Shown here piece by piece: positions 26,161 through 35,651 of a DNA stretch of 64,000 nt. Each line of letters opens with the position of its first letter. Position 1 is the stretch's first letter. The stretch lies in NCBI GenBank assembly GCA_943789375.1, contig CALSTX010000003.1, positions 62,001 through 126,000 of the forward strand. The letters run 5' to 3'. The stretch comes from an uncultured Opitutales bacterium. GTDB lineage: Bacteria > Verrucomicrobiota > Verrucomicrobiia > Opitutales > Seribacteraceae. The notes beneath the pieces were generated by a model. That model saw only the letters and a program-made list of their open reading frames with translations. It made no database searches and was not told the origin of the DNA. Made by a program: the position numbers and the translations under genes.

Positions 26161-29100
26161 ATGAAATTTAGCAAAGAATCTAAGAATACTTTTTTATGTT
26201 TGCTCATCATCCCTTTGGTTTGGGTTGTCCTAAACCATTTTGGTTATTTGGATTTTTTGAAAACGAAGTCACTCGATTGGAGACTTCAATTTCGGGGCGA
26301 AATTCAGCAGGAAATTGCCAGTGAAGAAGGAGGCATGGTTCAAGTGGAAGATAATAAATCTCTTCCCCGAATTCCTAAGGTGACCTATGTGAATTTTGAT
26401 GCGTCTACTCTCGCAATGGATGGCGTGGGGGAAAGACCATGGGACCGGGCATTCTTTCGCGATACCGCTCTCGCTTTGATTGAGCGGGGGAATGCGCGAG
26501 TCTTGGGTTTCGACTTTGGCTTTACTCCGAAAAGTATGTCGAAAATGGTTCCCCGTGAAAATTCTTATCGTAGTGATGATGCGATTGGGGAACTTGTGAA
26601 GAAATACCCTGACCGGGTTGTACTTGGTTGTCTTTATTCAGGGGTTCCTACCCAATTTGTTAAGCCGACGGGGGTGAGTGCATTCCCGCCTTTTTTCTAT
26701 GATGGATTTTCTTTAAAAGAATCCGTGAGGTCCGAAAAATACCATTACCCTGAGTCTCCAACTTATCCCTTACTGAGTTATCAAAATGGAAAATACTTGG
26801 GTAGGGTTGGTTCTTTTACCGTGCCCCCGTTCCGTGCGGTTGATGAGATCCCAAGATGGGTGCCTTTATGGTTTCCTTCCATGGGCAAAGCTCATGCGTA
26901 CAACTTACTTGGAGGCAAACAAAGTAAGTTAGATTTTGAATTACCTCAAGATAACCAAGCTCGCATCAATGAGTTGGAGATTAAGCGCCAAAAGCTAATC
27001 ACTGCGAAAGAGCAAAAAGTAACAGAAATTACTAAAGCTTCTGAGCAGATCGCTAAGCTTCAAGTGAATAAAGAAAAAATAGATTCTGTGGTTGCTGAGT
27101 TAGAAGACCAGAAAAATACCGCTAAGGAGTTGAAGAAACAAATTATAACATTTCAAAGCACTCTTCAGGCAAACCAATCATTAGCCACAGTTATTACACC
27201 TCAAATTAATCAAAGAACGCAAAAGCTGAATGGAATCCTTGTCGTTTATCTGTCAGATTTAAACAGGAGCCTCGGGTTATCACCCAATGAAACCAGCAAA
27301 GCCGAAAGTCGTATTGACCAGTTGGATCAAGAAATTTTGAATTTCCAGTCTACTTTGTCTGCAAATCCAGCAATTGCAGCGATTATCAAGCCTCAACTTG
27401 AAAAAAGAATATCAGAAAAAGAAGCACTTGCCCAAACACTCGCAGCCTCTTCGGCTATTTCCGATATTAACTTAAATAATCAACAACAGTCCAAAGCATT
27501 GGGTAATCTGGAAACACATTTGGCTGAAAAAAATGAAGAGTCTGCATCCATATCCTCTGGCTTGGCAAAGCGAGCCGGTGCTCTAGTCGAAATCAGGACA
27601 GGAATTGATGACCTCAATCAAAAGGTATCAAGGGTACAACGTGATCTTTTAAGGCTGAAAGGGAAAGCGGATACTGAGCTTATTGAGAGCAACCAAACCT
27701 TGCGCTTAGTTTACAAGGCAAGCGATGATGAAAAAGAAGCCAAGCTTGTGGACTCTCTCCCCAATGAAGTTCCCCTGCGGAGAGACCGAAATGTGTATGC
27801 TCTCGGAGTTGAGAGCCTACTTGCTTATTACGGCCTTGATGAAAAATCGGTCACCATTGATCAAGATGGCACCTTTCAGATCCGATCACTGGCTGATGAT
27901 ATTCTTGTCAGTTGTAAAATGGAGGAAGGCCAGTTCTTGGAAGTGAATTGGTTTACTCAATGGACTGAAAATTTGGAAGAGAGAAAAATGATGAAAGATG
28001 CCAAGAAGGCTTACAGTGATGGTGATTTTCAAGCTTACACTCGTTTAGTGCCTTCTATTCTTGAGAAATTTTTGAACAGGGTAGATGGAGTTTCAGTTAC
28101 GAATTCCACGGGAATTATCGGAGCCCTTAAAGATTTAGAGCTAGAATCAAGTCTTATTGAAATGGCCGAAAATTTATTGGGGCAAAGACCAGACAATTCA
28201 AATATCCCAGGCTTTGATGATCTTACAAAAGTGGTTGAAGCCATCGCTTATTATTTTATTCCCCCGAGTTTACAGTCGAAGACAAACCCAATGTGCGGGA
28301 TGCGTGATGTTTTACAAAATGCTAAATTTCAGGATCAAGTAACCGCTAAAATTAAAGAACTTGAAAATAAAATAGATAGCCTTCAAGGGCCAAGTGTTAT
28401 GGGGAAAATCCTTACTGGATTGGAGGCTGACCCAGGAAATGAATCTATACTTTTGATGAAAAAACAAGTCGATGAAGCCATTGAAATAAACACTCAAAAC
28501 TGGGATGAACAAGAACAGGAACTTCAACGCATCAATTCGTTTTTCGCTTGTTTTAAAGATTCTATTGTACTCCTCGGACCTGAGGAGAAAACCTTCCAGG
28601 ACCTTGCTCCCACACCTTTAGATAAAGCCTCAGTCCCCAAAGTGAGTGTTCATGGGAATTTGATTAAAACGATGACCACAGGTAAGTATATCACCCGTCC
28701 TCATAAATATGTGGATCATGTAGCCACAGTCCTGGTTTGCCTGGTGATGGGACTTTTATCAGTGTATCAGGGAAATAGGGCGAGCTTGGTACAGGCAGCG
28801 GGAATTTTGATATTGGTGGGCTTTGTGGTATTTGGGTTATTCACTTTTTCAAATACTCATTTTCTATTACCAATCACAACGCCTGCATGTGCAGGTCTGA
28901 GTACTTCTTTCATAGGGTTAGCCGCAATGGTTGTGATTGAGCAAAAAGCAAAAGGGAAATTAAAAGGTATGTTTGGGAGTTATGTTTCTTCGGACTTAGT
29001 CGAGCAGATGGTTGATTCTGGGGAAGAACCGAGCCTTGGGGGAGAAGAGACCGCAATCACTGCTTTTTTCAGCGATGTACAGGCATTCTCAAGCTTTTCT

Positions 29101-29895
29101 GAGCTATTAACTCCTACGGGTCTTGTTGACTTAATGAACGAATACTTGACCGCAATGACAAATATTCTGCAGGAAGAGCGCGGGACTTTGGATAAATATA
29201 TTGGGGATGCAATTGTGGCCATGTATGGAGCCCCTATTCCGATGCAAGATCATGCTTATCAATCTGTAAGAACGGCTATCTTGATGCAGCAGAAACAAAT
29301 TGAATTACGTGATAAATGGAAGCTTGAAGCCGACAAATGGGGGAAATGTCATGGTTTGGTTTCTCAAATGCAAACACGGATTGGGTGTAATACTGGAACC
29401 GCGACCGTTGGAAATATGGGAGCCTTGGATCGGTTCAATTATACGATGATGGGTGATATGGTTAATTTAGCTGCCCGTTGCGAAAGTGGGGCCAAAGCAT
29501 ACGGGGCTTATATCATGATTACCGAGGAAACAAAATTTGCATCCGAGAGCACCAAAGATGATATTGCTTTCCGTTACTTGGACAAAATTGTTGTAAAGGG
29601 CCGTTCTCAGCCTGTTGCTATGTATGAACCAACGGGATTTATGTCTGAGTTGACTCAAGAAACTCAAGATTGCTTGGATTGCTTTCGTCAGGGAATTGAT
29701 AAATACCTCCTCCAGGATTGGGATGGGGCGTTAAATTTGTTTGAGAAAGCCAAAGAAATGGAGCCAAACAAACCTGGGGTGACACCTGGAGTGAAGGACA
29801 ACCCCTCTATGATTTTGATTGATCGTTGTAAGGTAATGAAAGAGAACCCACCTGAGGCGGACTGGGATGGAGTTTATGTAATGACAACCAAGTAG
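26161..29895 (+). CDS. CHASE2-type class III adenylate/guanylate cyclase with long coiled-coil insertion
   Basis: A 1244-residue membrane sensor cyclase. An N-terminal anchor (FLCLLIIPLVWVVLNHFGYL) leads to the first half of a CHASE2 domain (VTYVNFDASTLAM, RPWDRAFFRDTALALIERG, VLGFDFGF; about 75-120). Then come about 600 residues that include coiled-coil segments at about 265-510 (for example RINELEIKRQKLITAKEQK). CHASE2 resumes near 795 (DSIVLLGPEEKTFQDLAPTPL). Two to three membrane helices follow (about 853-930). The catalytic domain has metal-binding Asp in FFSDVQAFSSF (about 970) and DKYIGDAIVAMYG (about 1013-1025), and the MMGDMVNLAARCE helix. The Lys in DKYIGD argues for ATP, but specificity is not certain. 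A TPR-like tail ends the protein. Confidence 0.9.
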   Translation: MKFSKESKNTFLCLLIIPLVWVVLNHFGYLDFLKTKSLDWRLQFRGEIQQEIASEEGGMVQVEDNKSLPRIPKVTYVNFDASTLAMDGVGERPWDRAFFRDTALALIERGNARVLGFDFGFTPKSMSKMVPRENSYRSDDAIGELVKKYPDRVVLGCLYSGVPTQFVKPTGVSAFPPFFYDGFSLKESVRSEKYHYPESPTYPLLSYQNGKYLGRVGSFTVPPFRAVDEIPRWVPLWFPSMGKAHAYNLLGGKQSKLDFELPQDNQARINELEIKRQKLITAKEQKVTEITKASEQIAKLQVNKEKIDSVVAELEDQKNTAKELKKQIITFQSTLQANQSLATVITPQINQRTQKLNGILVVYLSDLNRSLGLSPNETSKAESRIDQLDQEILNFQSTLSANPAIAAIIKPQLEKRISEKEALAQTLAASSAISDINLNNQQQSKALGNLETHLAEKNEESASISSGLAKRAGALVEIRTGIDDLNQKVSRVQRDLLRLKGKADTELIESNQTLRLVYKASDDEKEAKLVDSLPNEVPLRRDRNVYALGVESLLAYYGLDEKSVTIDQDGTFQIRSLADDILVSCKMEEGQFLEVNWFTQWTENLEERKMMKDAKKAYSDGDFQAYTRLVPSILEKFLNRVDGVSVTNSTGIIGALKDLELESSLIEMAENLLGQRPDNSNIPGFDDLTKVVEAIAYYFIPPSLQSKTNPMCGMRDVLQNAKFQDQVTAKIKELENKIDSLQGPSVMGKILTGLEADPGNESILLMKKQVDEAIEINTQNWDEQEQELQRINSFFACFKDSIVLLGPEEKTFQDLAPTPLDKASVPKVSVHGNLIKTMTTGKYITRPHKYVDHVATVLVCLVMGLLSVYQGNRASLVQAAGILILVGFVVFGLFTFSNTHFLLPITTPACAGLSTSFIGLAAMVVIEQKAKGKLKGMFGSYVSSDLVEQMVDSGEEPSLGGEETAITAFFSDVQAFSSFSELLTPTGLVDLMNEYLTAMTNILQEERGTLDKYIGDAIVAMYGAPIPMQDHAYQSVRTAILMQQKQIELRDKWKLEADKWGKCHGLVSQMQTRIGCNTGTATVGNMGALDRFNYTMMGDMVNLAARCESGAKAYGAYIMITEETKFASESTKDDIAFRYLDKIVVKGRSQPVAMYEPTGFMSELTQETQDCLDCFRQGIDKYLLQDWDGALNLFEKAKEMEPNKPGVTPGVKDNPSMILIDRCKVMKENPPEADWDGVYVMTTK

Positions 29896-29918
29896 GTTGG
29901 CTAGGGAATCAATCTTAT

Positions 29919-30503
29919 TTATTTCGCGAAGTATTCGGGGGCATTTCCACCTTTCCACTTGATATTGCACCCGAGGCTAGGGATTTGTTTTTGAGGTGGC
30001 GCATGACCAGCCAAAAGCAGTTCCATTGCGTTAATTAAATCTGTTCCTGTAACTGGGCTAGGTTGTCCAGGTCTCGATGCATCATATTGACCTCGGTAAA
30101 AGAGCTTTTTGTACTGGTCAAATAAAAAAAAGTCTGGTGTGCATGCGGCTTTATAGCTCTTGGCCACGGTCTGGTCATGATCAAATAGGTAAGGGAAAGA
30201 AAAACCTTTATTCACAGAAAGCTCCTTCATTTTTTTTGGGCTATCAGCCGGGTATTTGACTTCATCGTTTGACGAGATCATGAGCACCAAAATATCCTCT
30301 TTGCTCCACTGATTACATTGCTTGGTGAGGTGATCGAGCAAATGAATCACATACGGGCAATGATTGCAGATAAAGCAAACTAAGTAAGCCTTCGAAGATT
30401 GATTTATTGAAAAATCAAAGAAATTATCAGATCGAGAATCCCGTAAGGAAAAATCGGGTGCATTTGACCCTACAGGAATCATGGTGGAAGAAGTGGCAAC
30501 CAT
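29919..30503 (-). CDS. Thioredoxin-fold (AhpC/TSA-like redoxin) protein
   Basis: A 194-residue protein with the thioredoxin fold. After an N-terminal strand pair (VGSNAPDFSLRDSRSDNFF) it has the redox segment LVCFICNHCPYVIHLLDHL, whose CNHC gives a CxxC pair near residues 48-51. The cis-proline region LFDHDQTVAKSYKAACTPDFFLFD and the strand KLFYRGQYDASRPGQPSP follow, typical of the cytoplasmic CNHCPY thioredoxin-like family seen in many bacteria. No signal peptide. Its partner or substrate is not indicated by context; mrdA lies just upstream on the same strand with an 18-nt gap. Confidence 0.85.
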   Translation of the reverse strand: MVATSSTMIPVGSNAPDFSLRDSRSDNFFDFSINQSSKAYLVCFICNHCPYVIHLLDHLTKQCNQWSKEDILVLMISSNDEVKYPADSPKKMKELSVNKGFSFPYLFDHDQTVAKSYKAACTPDFFLFDQYKKLFYRGQYDASRPGQPSPVTGTDLINAMELLLAGHAPPQKQIPSLGCNIKWKGGNAPEYFAK

Positions 30504-30521
30504 AGTAATTTTAATTAAGAT

Positions 30522-33113
30522 TTAATTTTTCTGCAGAGAGGCTAGTCTTTTATTATATTTATCGAAATAAGCGGACAAAATGTCTTTGGCAACAGGTGTT
30601 GCGGTAAGGCCCCCCTGTATCTGATCTTGCGGGATAACGCCTTCCACTAGAACTGCGATTGCAACTTTGGGGTCCTCAACTGGAGCAAAGCCTATAAACC
30701 AGGCAAGATTAAGCTCCATGTTACGATTCCGCCATTGTCCTGTCCCTGTCTTCCCGGCAACAGATATACCTTTAATATTGCACCTCCTAGCCGTACCCCT
30801 TGTGGTGGCGAGTTCCATTCCCTCAACAATAGCTCGATATTTTGAGGTATTGCCATCCACTAAACGATGCTCACTTTTTTGAGTGGCTTGGTTTTTTAAA
30901 ATTGTGGGTTTAAACTTGAATTTATTTTTTGCCATCTTTGCAGCAAAGCATGCCATTTGTAGCGGACTCTGTCTTAAACCGCCCTGTCCAATTGAGATAT
31001 TAAAAGTATCTTCAAGAGTCCATTTAACTCCCAGGGCTTCCCTTTTCCATGTTGGATCAGGGACGATAGGAGAATCGCGAAGGGAAGGAAGTTCCAGGTT
31101 GGGATTGTCTGTAAACCCTAACATTTTCGCTTCCCGGATTAAGTTTTCATGACCAATTTTTTCTGCACACCTGAAAAAGTAAACATTACAACTTTGTGAG
31201 ATCGCATCTCTTAAACTGAGATCTCCATGTTTTCCCGGAAATACATGGCATTCCATTCCCCGATAAATACCCTCGCACAATAACTTCTCATCTGGGTCTA
31301 ATCCAGTGTATCGAATTCCTGCCAAGGCTGTAACTAATTTAAAAGGCGATGCTGGTGCATATCCAGGGTGATAAGCACGGGGAAGCCAAGCTTCCCGTCT
31401 TTGAATTTCGTCGTATGAGTTTTGCGAAATGTAAGGCGTTAAATGCTCTAGATTGTAGTTGGGCTTACTTGCGAGAGCTAATATTTCTTCACTTTCTAAA
31501 TCCAACAAAACAGCAGCTGCAGGTGGAAGCATTGGTGGGGCCAATACATATTCATCTTTAGACATGTCAGGCTTGGCTAATACTCCTTGGGCATAAAGTC
31601 TTCGAAGCAGTCGGTCCGCATCTTCCCGGGTTCCTTTAAATCCTGCAACGGTTGACGCCTGTACACCACTAAGAGGGAAGGGGGCATCAACAAAGGCGGA
31701 AATTAATAATTCTGCACGAACCTCAGTTTCTTGAGAGCCTTGAAGGGCTTTGCGGGTTCTTCTTTCGATCGTCTTTCGCCAGTCCTTGTCCGGAAGAATC
31801 CGATTGCGTGCAACTTTCTGAACCATTTTTTGGAGTGAGTTTTCTGCAATGGATTGAAGGTCCTTATCGATAGTTAATTGAATAGATTCTCCTTTTGTAG
31901 AAGGCTTTTTTTCAATTCTTTCAAATCGATAACCCATGGGGTTAACTCGCCAAATATCACCACCATCCTGACCTCGAAGAATAGGGTCAAATTGTTTCTC
32001 TACTCCAGCTTTACCCGTCCTGCCTTGAACCTCGAAAGTTGCCAGGTCTCCACCTGAGAGTCCAGTCGGGTTAGCTTCATAACCACTGCCTACATACCCA
32101 AGGATATGAGATGCAAGAGATTTTTGAGGGTAGTGGCGAACCGATTGTGCTTGTACCTTAATTGGCGATTGAGTCGGGAGTTTTTCAACCAATGCAGCGT
32201 ACTCTGCTGGAAGTAAATCCGTAGATATTTCTAAAGGCATGACCAATCTTTGGTTCCAATGCTTCTTTATATCTTTCATGGTCAAAACTTTATTTCTTCC
32301 AGTCATCTCATTCGCAATCCGTAAATATTTTTCTACAATCGAGAATCTTGATTCCCAATCTAGGTCAAAGCCACTTGTGCTAAATTCAAAAAAATAGGAA
32401 CTTTCATTTTTACTTGGTAAGAGAGAATCCAGAAAGCCTTTATGTTCGAGAGAGATTTTAGTAATGCCAATCGGTTTGCCCTGCGGATCTAAGTTGAAGG
32501 TAATTTTAAAAAGCCCAGCTGCATTGACCCGAACCGTCTTCCCTGCATTTAAAAAAAACAGGTTTGTAATAGGATTTTCTTTGTTCCAGATGGTACAACT
32601 CCAACCTTTCTTCAAATCTTGCTCAACATGTAGCCGGCTTCCGTTGCTGAAGATTTTAGTTCCTGAAGTTCTATCCCTTGCATCAGGAAGTTTTCCAGTG
32701 AGAAATATCCCTCTTTTTTGTATATGATCGATGTCTAAACATCTTTGAATAAAGGATTCTAGTTTTAGAACAGACTTTTGGTTAAATTCATCTCTTGCTG
32801 AATAAGCCAAATTGCGTAGCTCCAATTTCTTTTCCCAAATTTCACTTTTGAGTTGTTCCATGTGTAAAATAGCTGAAAAATTTGCCCGGTTGCCAATCAG
32901 CAATTCACCGTTTCTATCAAGTACATCTCCGCGCGCACCGGGTCTAATGATTCTTCGTTGGCCTTGTTGTCTTTCTTTTGTTTCATATTCGTCGGCTTCA
33001 AAAAGTTGCCTGTAGCTAAGGACAGAGCAGAGAACCGTAAGCATGAAGGCATAAATAATTCGAAAGAGAATAAGTCTCCTGGCTTCAGGGTGGTATTTTT
33101 CAAGTACCTTCAA
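30522..33113 (-). CDS. mrdA: Penicillin-binding protein 2 with large insertions
   Basis: Elongasome transpeptidase that cross-links peptidoglycan in the periplasm. An N-terminal anchor (RRLILFRIIYAFMLTVLCS) precedes the dimerisation domain (RPGARGDVLDRNGELL). The catalytic triad of motifs is complete: SPFK (Ser589), SQSCN (640-643) and KTGTGQW (788-). At 863 residues it exceeds E. coli PBP2 (633) because of two additions: about 150 residues near 100-260, and about 100 residues (430-530) just before AAAVLLDLESEEILALAS, including a helical, winged-helix-like stretch. The start is TTG 33113, overlapping the mreD stop (TTGA). Last gene of mreBCD-mrdA. Confidence 0.93.
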   Translation of the reverse strand: MKVLEKYHPEARRLILFRIIYAFMLTVLCSVLSYRQLFEADEYETKERQQGQRRIIRPGARGDVLDRNGELLIGNRANFSAILHMEQLKSEIWEKKLELRNLAYSARDEFNQKSVLKLESFIQRCLDIDHIQKRGIFLTGKLPDARDRTSGTKIFSNGSRLHVEQDLKKGWSCTIWNKENPITNLFFLNAGKTVRVNAAGLFKITFNLDPQGKPIGITKISLEHKGFLDSLLPSKNESSYFFEFSTSGFDLDWESRFSIVEKYLRIANEMTGRNKVLTMKDIKKHWNQRLVMPLEISTDLLPAEYAALVEKLPTQSPIKVQAQSVRHYPQKSLASHILGYVGSGYEANPTGLSGGDLATFEVQGRTGKAGVEKQFDPILRGQDGGDIWRVNPMGYRFERIEKKPSTKGESIQLTIDKDLQSIAENSLQKMVQKVARNRILPDKDWRKTIERRTRKALQGSQETEVRAELLISAFVDAPFPLSGVQASTVAGFKGTREDADRLLRRLYAQGVLAKPDMSKDEYVLAPPMLPPAAAVLLDLESEEILALASKPNYNLEHLTPYISQNSYDEIQRREAWLPRAYHPGYAPASPFKLVTALAGIRYTGLDPDEKLLCEGIYRGMECHVFPGKHGDLSLRDAISQSCNVYFFRCAEKIGHENLIREAKMLGFTDNPNLELPSLRDSPIVPDPTWKREALGVKWTLEDTFNISIGQGGLRQSPLQMACFAAKMAKNKFKFKPTILKNQATQKSEHRLVDGNTSKYRAIVEGMELATTRGTARRCNIKGISVAGKTGTGQWRNRNMELNLAWFIGFAPVEDPKVAIAVLVEGVIPQDQIQGGLTATPVAKDILSAYFDKYNKRLASLQKN

Positions 33114-33643
33114 GCTTCAACCCCATTTATTTTTTCAGAAGAATAAGTTACCTTTAGACATTCTCTACATAATCCAGAGAACCAGGGAGCTATTACAGCA
33201 AAAAGGAGAGTTGATACGAAAACATCGACCACAATATTGGGTATCATCCAAGTACCTATTAATCCATGCTGAAATTGTAAGACCAGGAATAGGCTTATGG
33301 AGATAAGTAAATTTGCAATTACCTGCAAGAAATATGGTCGCAATAGCTCACCATTTTCGCCGCTGTGTAACCAATCCTTGGCAATAAGGTAGCAGGTTAT
33401 GAGTGCGAATGTATGAAACCCGCTCGGTGTATTGTAAATACTATCAAGCGACAATCCTGTAAGGGATAGCACAAAAATCACTCTCATCCGGTCTAATAGA
33501 ACGGTAGCAGAAAAAAAGAAAAGTGCTGGAAGATAGAGTAAGCATCCCCAGTTTCCCAGTGTGGAATTAATTACCCCAATAAGCTGGATGGTACCGATAT
33601 TTACAAGAAGAAGAATAAAGGCTGCAAGGTTTGGTCTATACAT
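33110..33643 (-). CDS. mreD: Rod shape-determining protein MreD
   Basis: A 177-residue multi-pass inner-membrane protein with about five hydrophobic helices (FILLLVNIGTIQLIGVI, FFFSATVLLDRMRVIFVLSL, LISISLFLVLQF and others). The family is weakly conserved, so the call leans on position between mreC and mrdA and on length. It stabilises the MreC-PBP2 elongasome. It starts 2 nt from the mreC stop, and its own stop overlaps the TTG start of mrdA. Confidence 0.85.
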   Translation of the reverse strand: MYRPNLAAFILLLVNIGTIQLIGVINSTLGNWGCLLYLPALFFFSATVLLDRMRVIFVLSLTGLSLDSIYNTPSGFHTFALITCYLIAKDWLHSGENGELLRPYFLQVIANLLISISLFLVLQFQHGLIGTWMIPNIVVDVFVSTLLFAVIAPWFSGLCRECLKVTYSSEKINGVEA

Positions 33644-33644
33644 C

Positions 33645-34502
33645 TTATTCTATGGGTAAAAGAAGTGTGACTTCTTGAAGTTGGCAAAGATCATTGCTGA
33701 GGATGACTTGGCCTGTTTTGAACAGTCCGTTTTCTCCTCCTTCTAGCTCTCGGACTTCACCAATAATTAATCCCCTAGGGAAGGTCTCGCCAAGAGATGA
33801 AGTCGTTAAGGTTAGTGGTTCTTCCGGGGATGCAGTAAAATCTTGAGGGACATCGAACACAATGCCTGTGGGTGTTCCACCTGGAAGAATTCCATTTCCC
33901 TGAAAGGTTACGGGCCGATTATCACCAGCAAAGTGGGCCACCACCCTAAAACTTGTATTAGTGATTAATTCTACCTCACTCATTCTGGATCCAACCGAAG
34001 TAACTCGACCCACAACCCCATTGTGAGAGATTACCCCTAACCCTTCAGAGAGTAAGGCATCTTTACCTTTTCTTAAACCGATGCTTTGCCACCAACTTGA
34101 AAAAGTCCTGCGTGAGATTCTGGCTACAAGAGAAGAGTAAGAAGCTTTTGCATCAAGGTTCAGAGTGTTTTGGAGGTGTTGAATATTGTTTTGCAAGCGA
34201 TGCAGTCGCTCTTCTTCCCCTTGGAGTATTCCTAAGCTTTGAATTTGCAGGTTATGATTTCGGCCTATTCGTTGCAGTTTTTTTCCCTTTTCAATTAAAG
34301 TTTTTTTGGAGTCGGTCATGTGTCCCCAATAGTTGGTGAGATCTTTCACCCGGGTGGATAGATCCCATAACGGAGCATGAAACTCATCAAAGCTCGAGCT
34401 GATTACAACCTTAAAAGCAGCAGGTAATCCCCACCATAATAGGAAGAAAAAACCGAGATACAAAAAAGGCTTGTTCTTGGATTTTTCGCTCAGTTTGCCC
34501 AA
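33645..34502 (-). CDS. mreC: Rod shape-determining protein MreC
   Basis: A 285-residue periplasmic scaffold anchored by one N-terminal helix (FLYLGFFFLLWWGLPAAFKV), followed by a coiled-coil region (about 55-95, GKKLQRIGRNHNLQIQSLG) and the beta-barrel domain with GVISHNGVVGRVTSVGSRMSEVELITNTSFRV and EVRELEGGENGLFKTG. MreC recruits and activates PBP2. The start is TTG 34502, 9 nt after the mreB stop, with no Shine-Dalgarno sequence. Confidence 0.92.
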   Translation of the reverse strand: MGKLSEKSKNKPFLYLGFFFLLWWGLPAAFKVVISSSFDEFHAPLWDLSTRVKDLTNYWGHMTDSKKTLIEKGKKLQRIGRNHNLQIQSLGILQGEEERLHRLQNNIQHLQNTLNLDAKASYSSLVARISRRTFSSWWQSIGLRKGKDALLSEGLGVISHNGVVGRVTSVGSRMSEVELITNTSFRVVAHFAGDNRPVTFQGNGILPGGTPTGIVFDVPQDFTASPEEPLTLTTSSLGETFPRGLIIGEVRELEGGENGLFKTGQVILSNDLCQLQEVTLLLPIE

Positions 34503-34511
34503 TGTCGAAAT

Positions 34512-35552
34512 TTACTGGGTGACCAATCGATCCACTTGCTCACGGCTAAGAGTGCCAAGTAGATCGAGAAATTTCCCTGTACCATTCGCGACGCAACAAA
34601 GAGGGTCATCAGCCTGGATGACAGTTAGTCCTGTGGCATCGCTAATCACTTGGTCGAGCCCCCTGATAAGAGCACCACCTCCTGCTAAGACAATGCCTCG
34701 ATCAATGAGGTCAGCAGAATGTTCAGGTTGACACCTATCTAAGGCATTTTTAACTAATTCAACAATTTGTGTTACGACTTCCTTGAGGGCTTCTTCTCGG
34801 ATTTCTTGGGAGGTAATATGGATAGTTTTTGGCAGTCCTGCAGTTGCATCTCTTCCTCTTACATCCATGGTCATTTCTCCGGTGTCCAAGGGGGCCGCTG
34901 AACCAACCGTAAACTTGATTTCCTCAGCTGTTCGTTCTCCGATTAATAAACCGTAAGCTCTTTTCATGTAGGCAACGATAGACTCGTCAAGTTCATCTCC
35001 TCCCACCCGAATACTTCTTTGGTATGAAACTCCTGAAATAGATATAATTGCGACTTCAGTGGTGCCGCCACCAATATCCACAATCATATTGGCATATTCT
35101 TCGTCAATAGGAAGCCCGGCACCGATGGATGCCGCCATTGGTTCGCCGAGAAGAAGAACTTCCCTTGCTCCCGCTCGAATCGCAGAATCCTTGACTGCCC
35201 GTTTTTCAACAGCTGTAATTCCTGAAGGAACTGCAATAACAACACGGGGCGGAACCAATTTTCTTTTGTCTACTTTTTCAATGAAGTACCTGAGCATAGC
35301 TTCTGAAATTTCAAAGTCTGCGATAACGCCATCTTTCATAGGGCGAAGTGCTTCAATAGTACCAGGCGTTCTCCCAAGCATTCTTTTAGCATCTGCACCC
35401 ACAGCACAAACTTTTTTGCTCGTTTTGTAACGAGCCACCACACTGGGTTCACGAAGTACGATGCCTCGGTCCCGAACAAACACCAAAGTGTTGGCAGTAC
35501 CAAGGTCAATTCCAATGTCATTGGAAAGAAATCCGAAAAAATTACCTATCAT
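34512..35552 (-). CDS. mreB: Rod shape-determining actin homologue MreB
   Basis: Cytoskeletal ATPase that guides lateral wall growth. The phosphate loops are textbook: IGIDLGTANTLVFVRDRG near the N-terminus, MIVDIGGGTTEVAIISISG in the middle, and GIVLAGGGALIRGLD near the C-terminus. 346 residues is normal. It is the first gene of the mreB-mreC-mreD-mrdA operon, implying rod-shaped or at least elongating cells. About 100 bp separate it from lgt upstream. Confidence 0.98.
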   Translation of the reverse strand: MIGNFFGFLSNDIGIDLGTANTLVFVRDRGIVLREPSVVARYKTSKKVCAVGADAKRMLGRTPGTIEALRPMKDGVIADFEISEAMLRYFIEKVDKRKLVPPRVVIAVPSGITAVEKRAVKDSAIRAGAREVLLLGEPMAASIGAGLPIDEEYANMIVDIGGGTTEVAIISISGVSYQRSIRVGGDELDESIVAYMKRAYGLLIGERTAEEIKFTVGSAAPLDTGEMTMDVRGRDATAGLPKTIHITSQEIREEALKEVVTQIVELVKNALDRCQPEHSADLIDRGIVLAGGGALIRGLDQVISDATGLTVIQADDPLCCVANGTGKFLDLLGTLSREQVDRLVTQ

Positions 35553-35651
35553 TGAAAATATTAGCTTTAATGATTTCTCTCTCTTTTCGCACTTAAGTCA
35601 AAGCCAAATAACTAACATTGTAGCAATTTTATAAGATTTAATGGGAATATT

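Noticed and set aside
34471-35430. Plus-strand ORFs over mreB (86 and 123 residues)
   Set aside because: Antisense shadows of the strongly conserved MreB frame.
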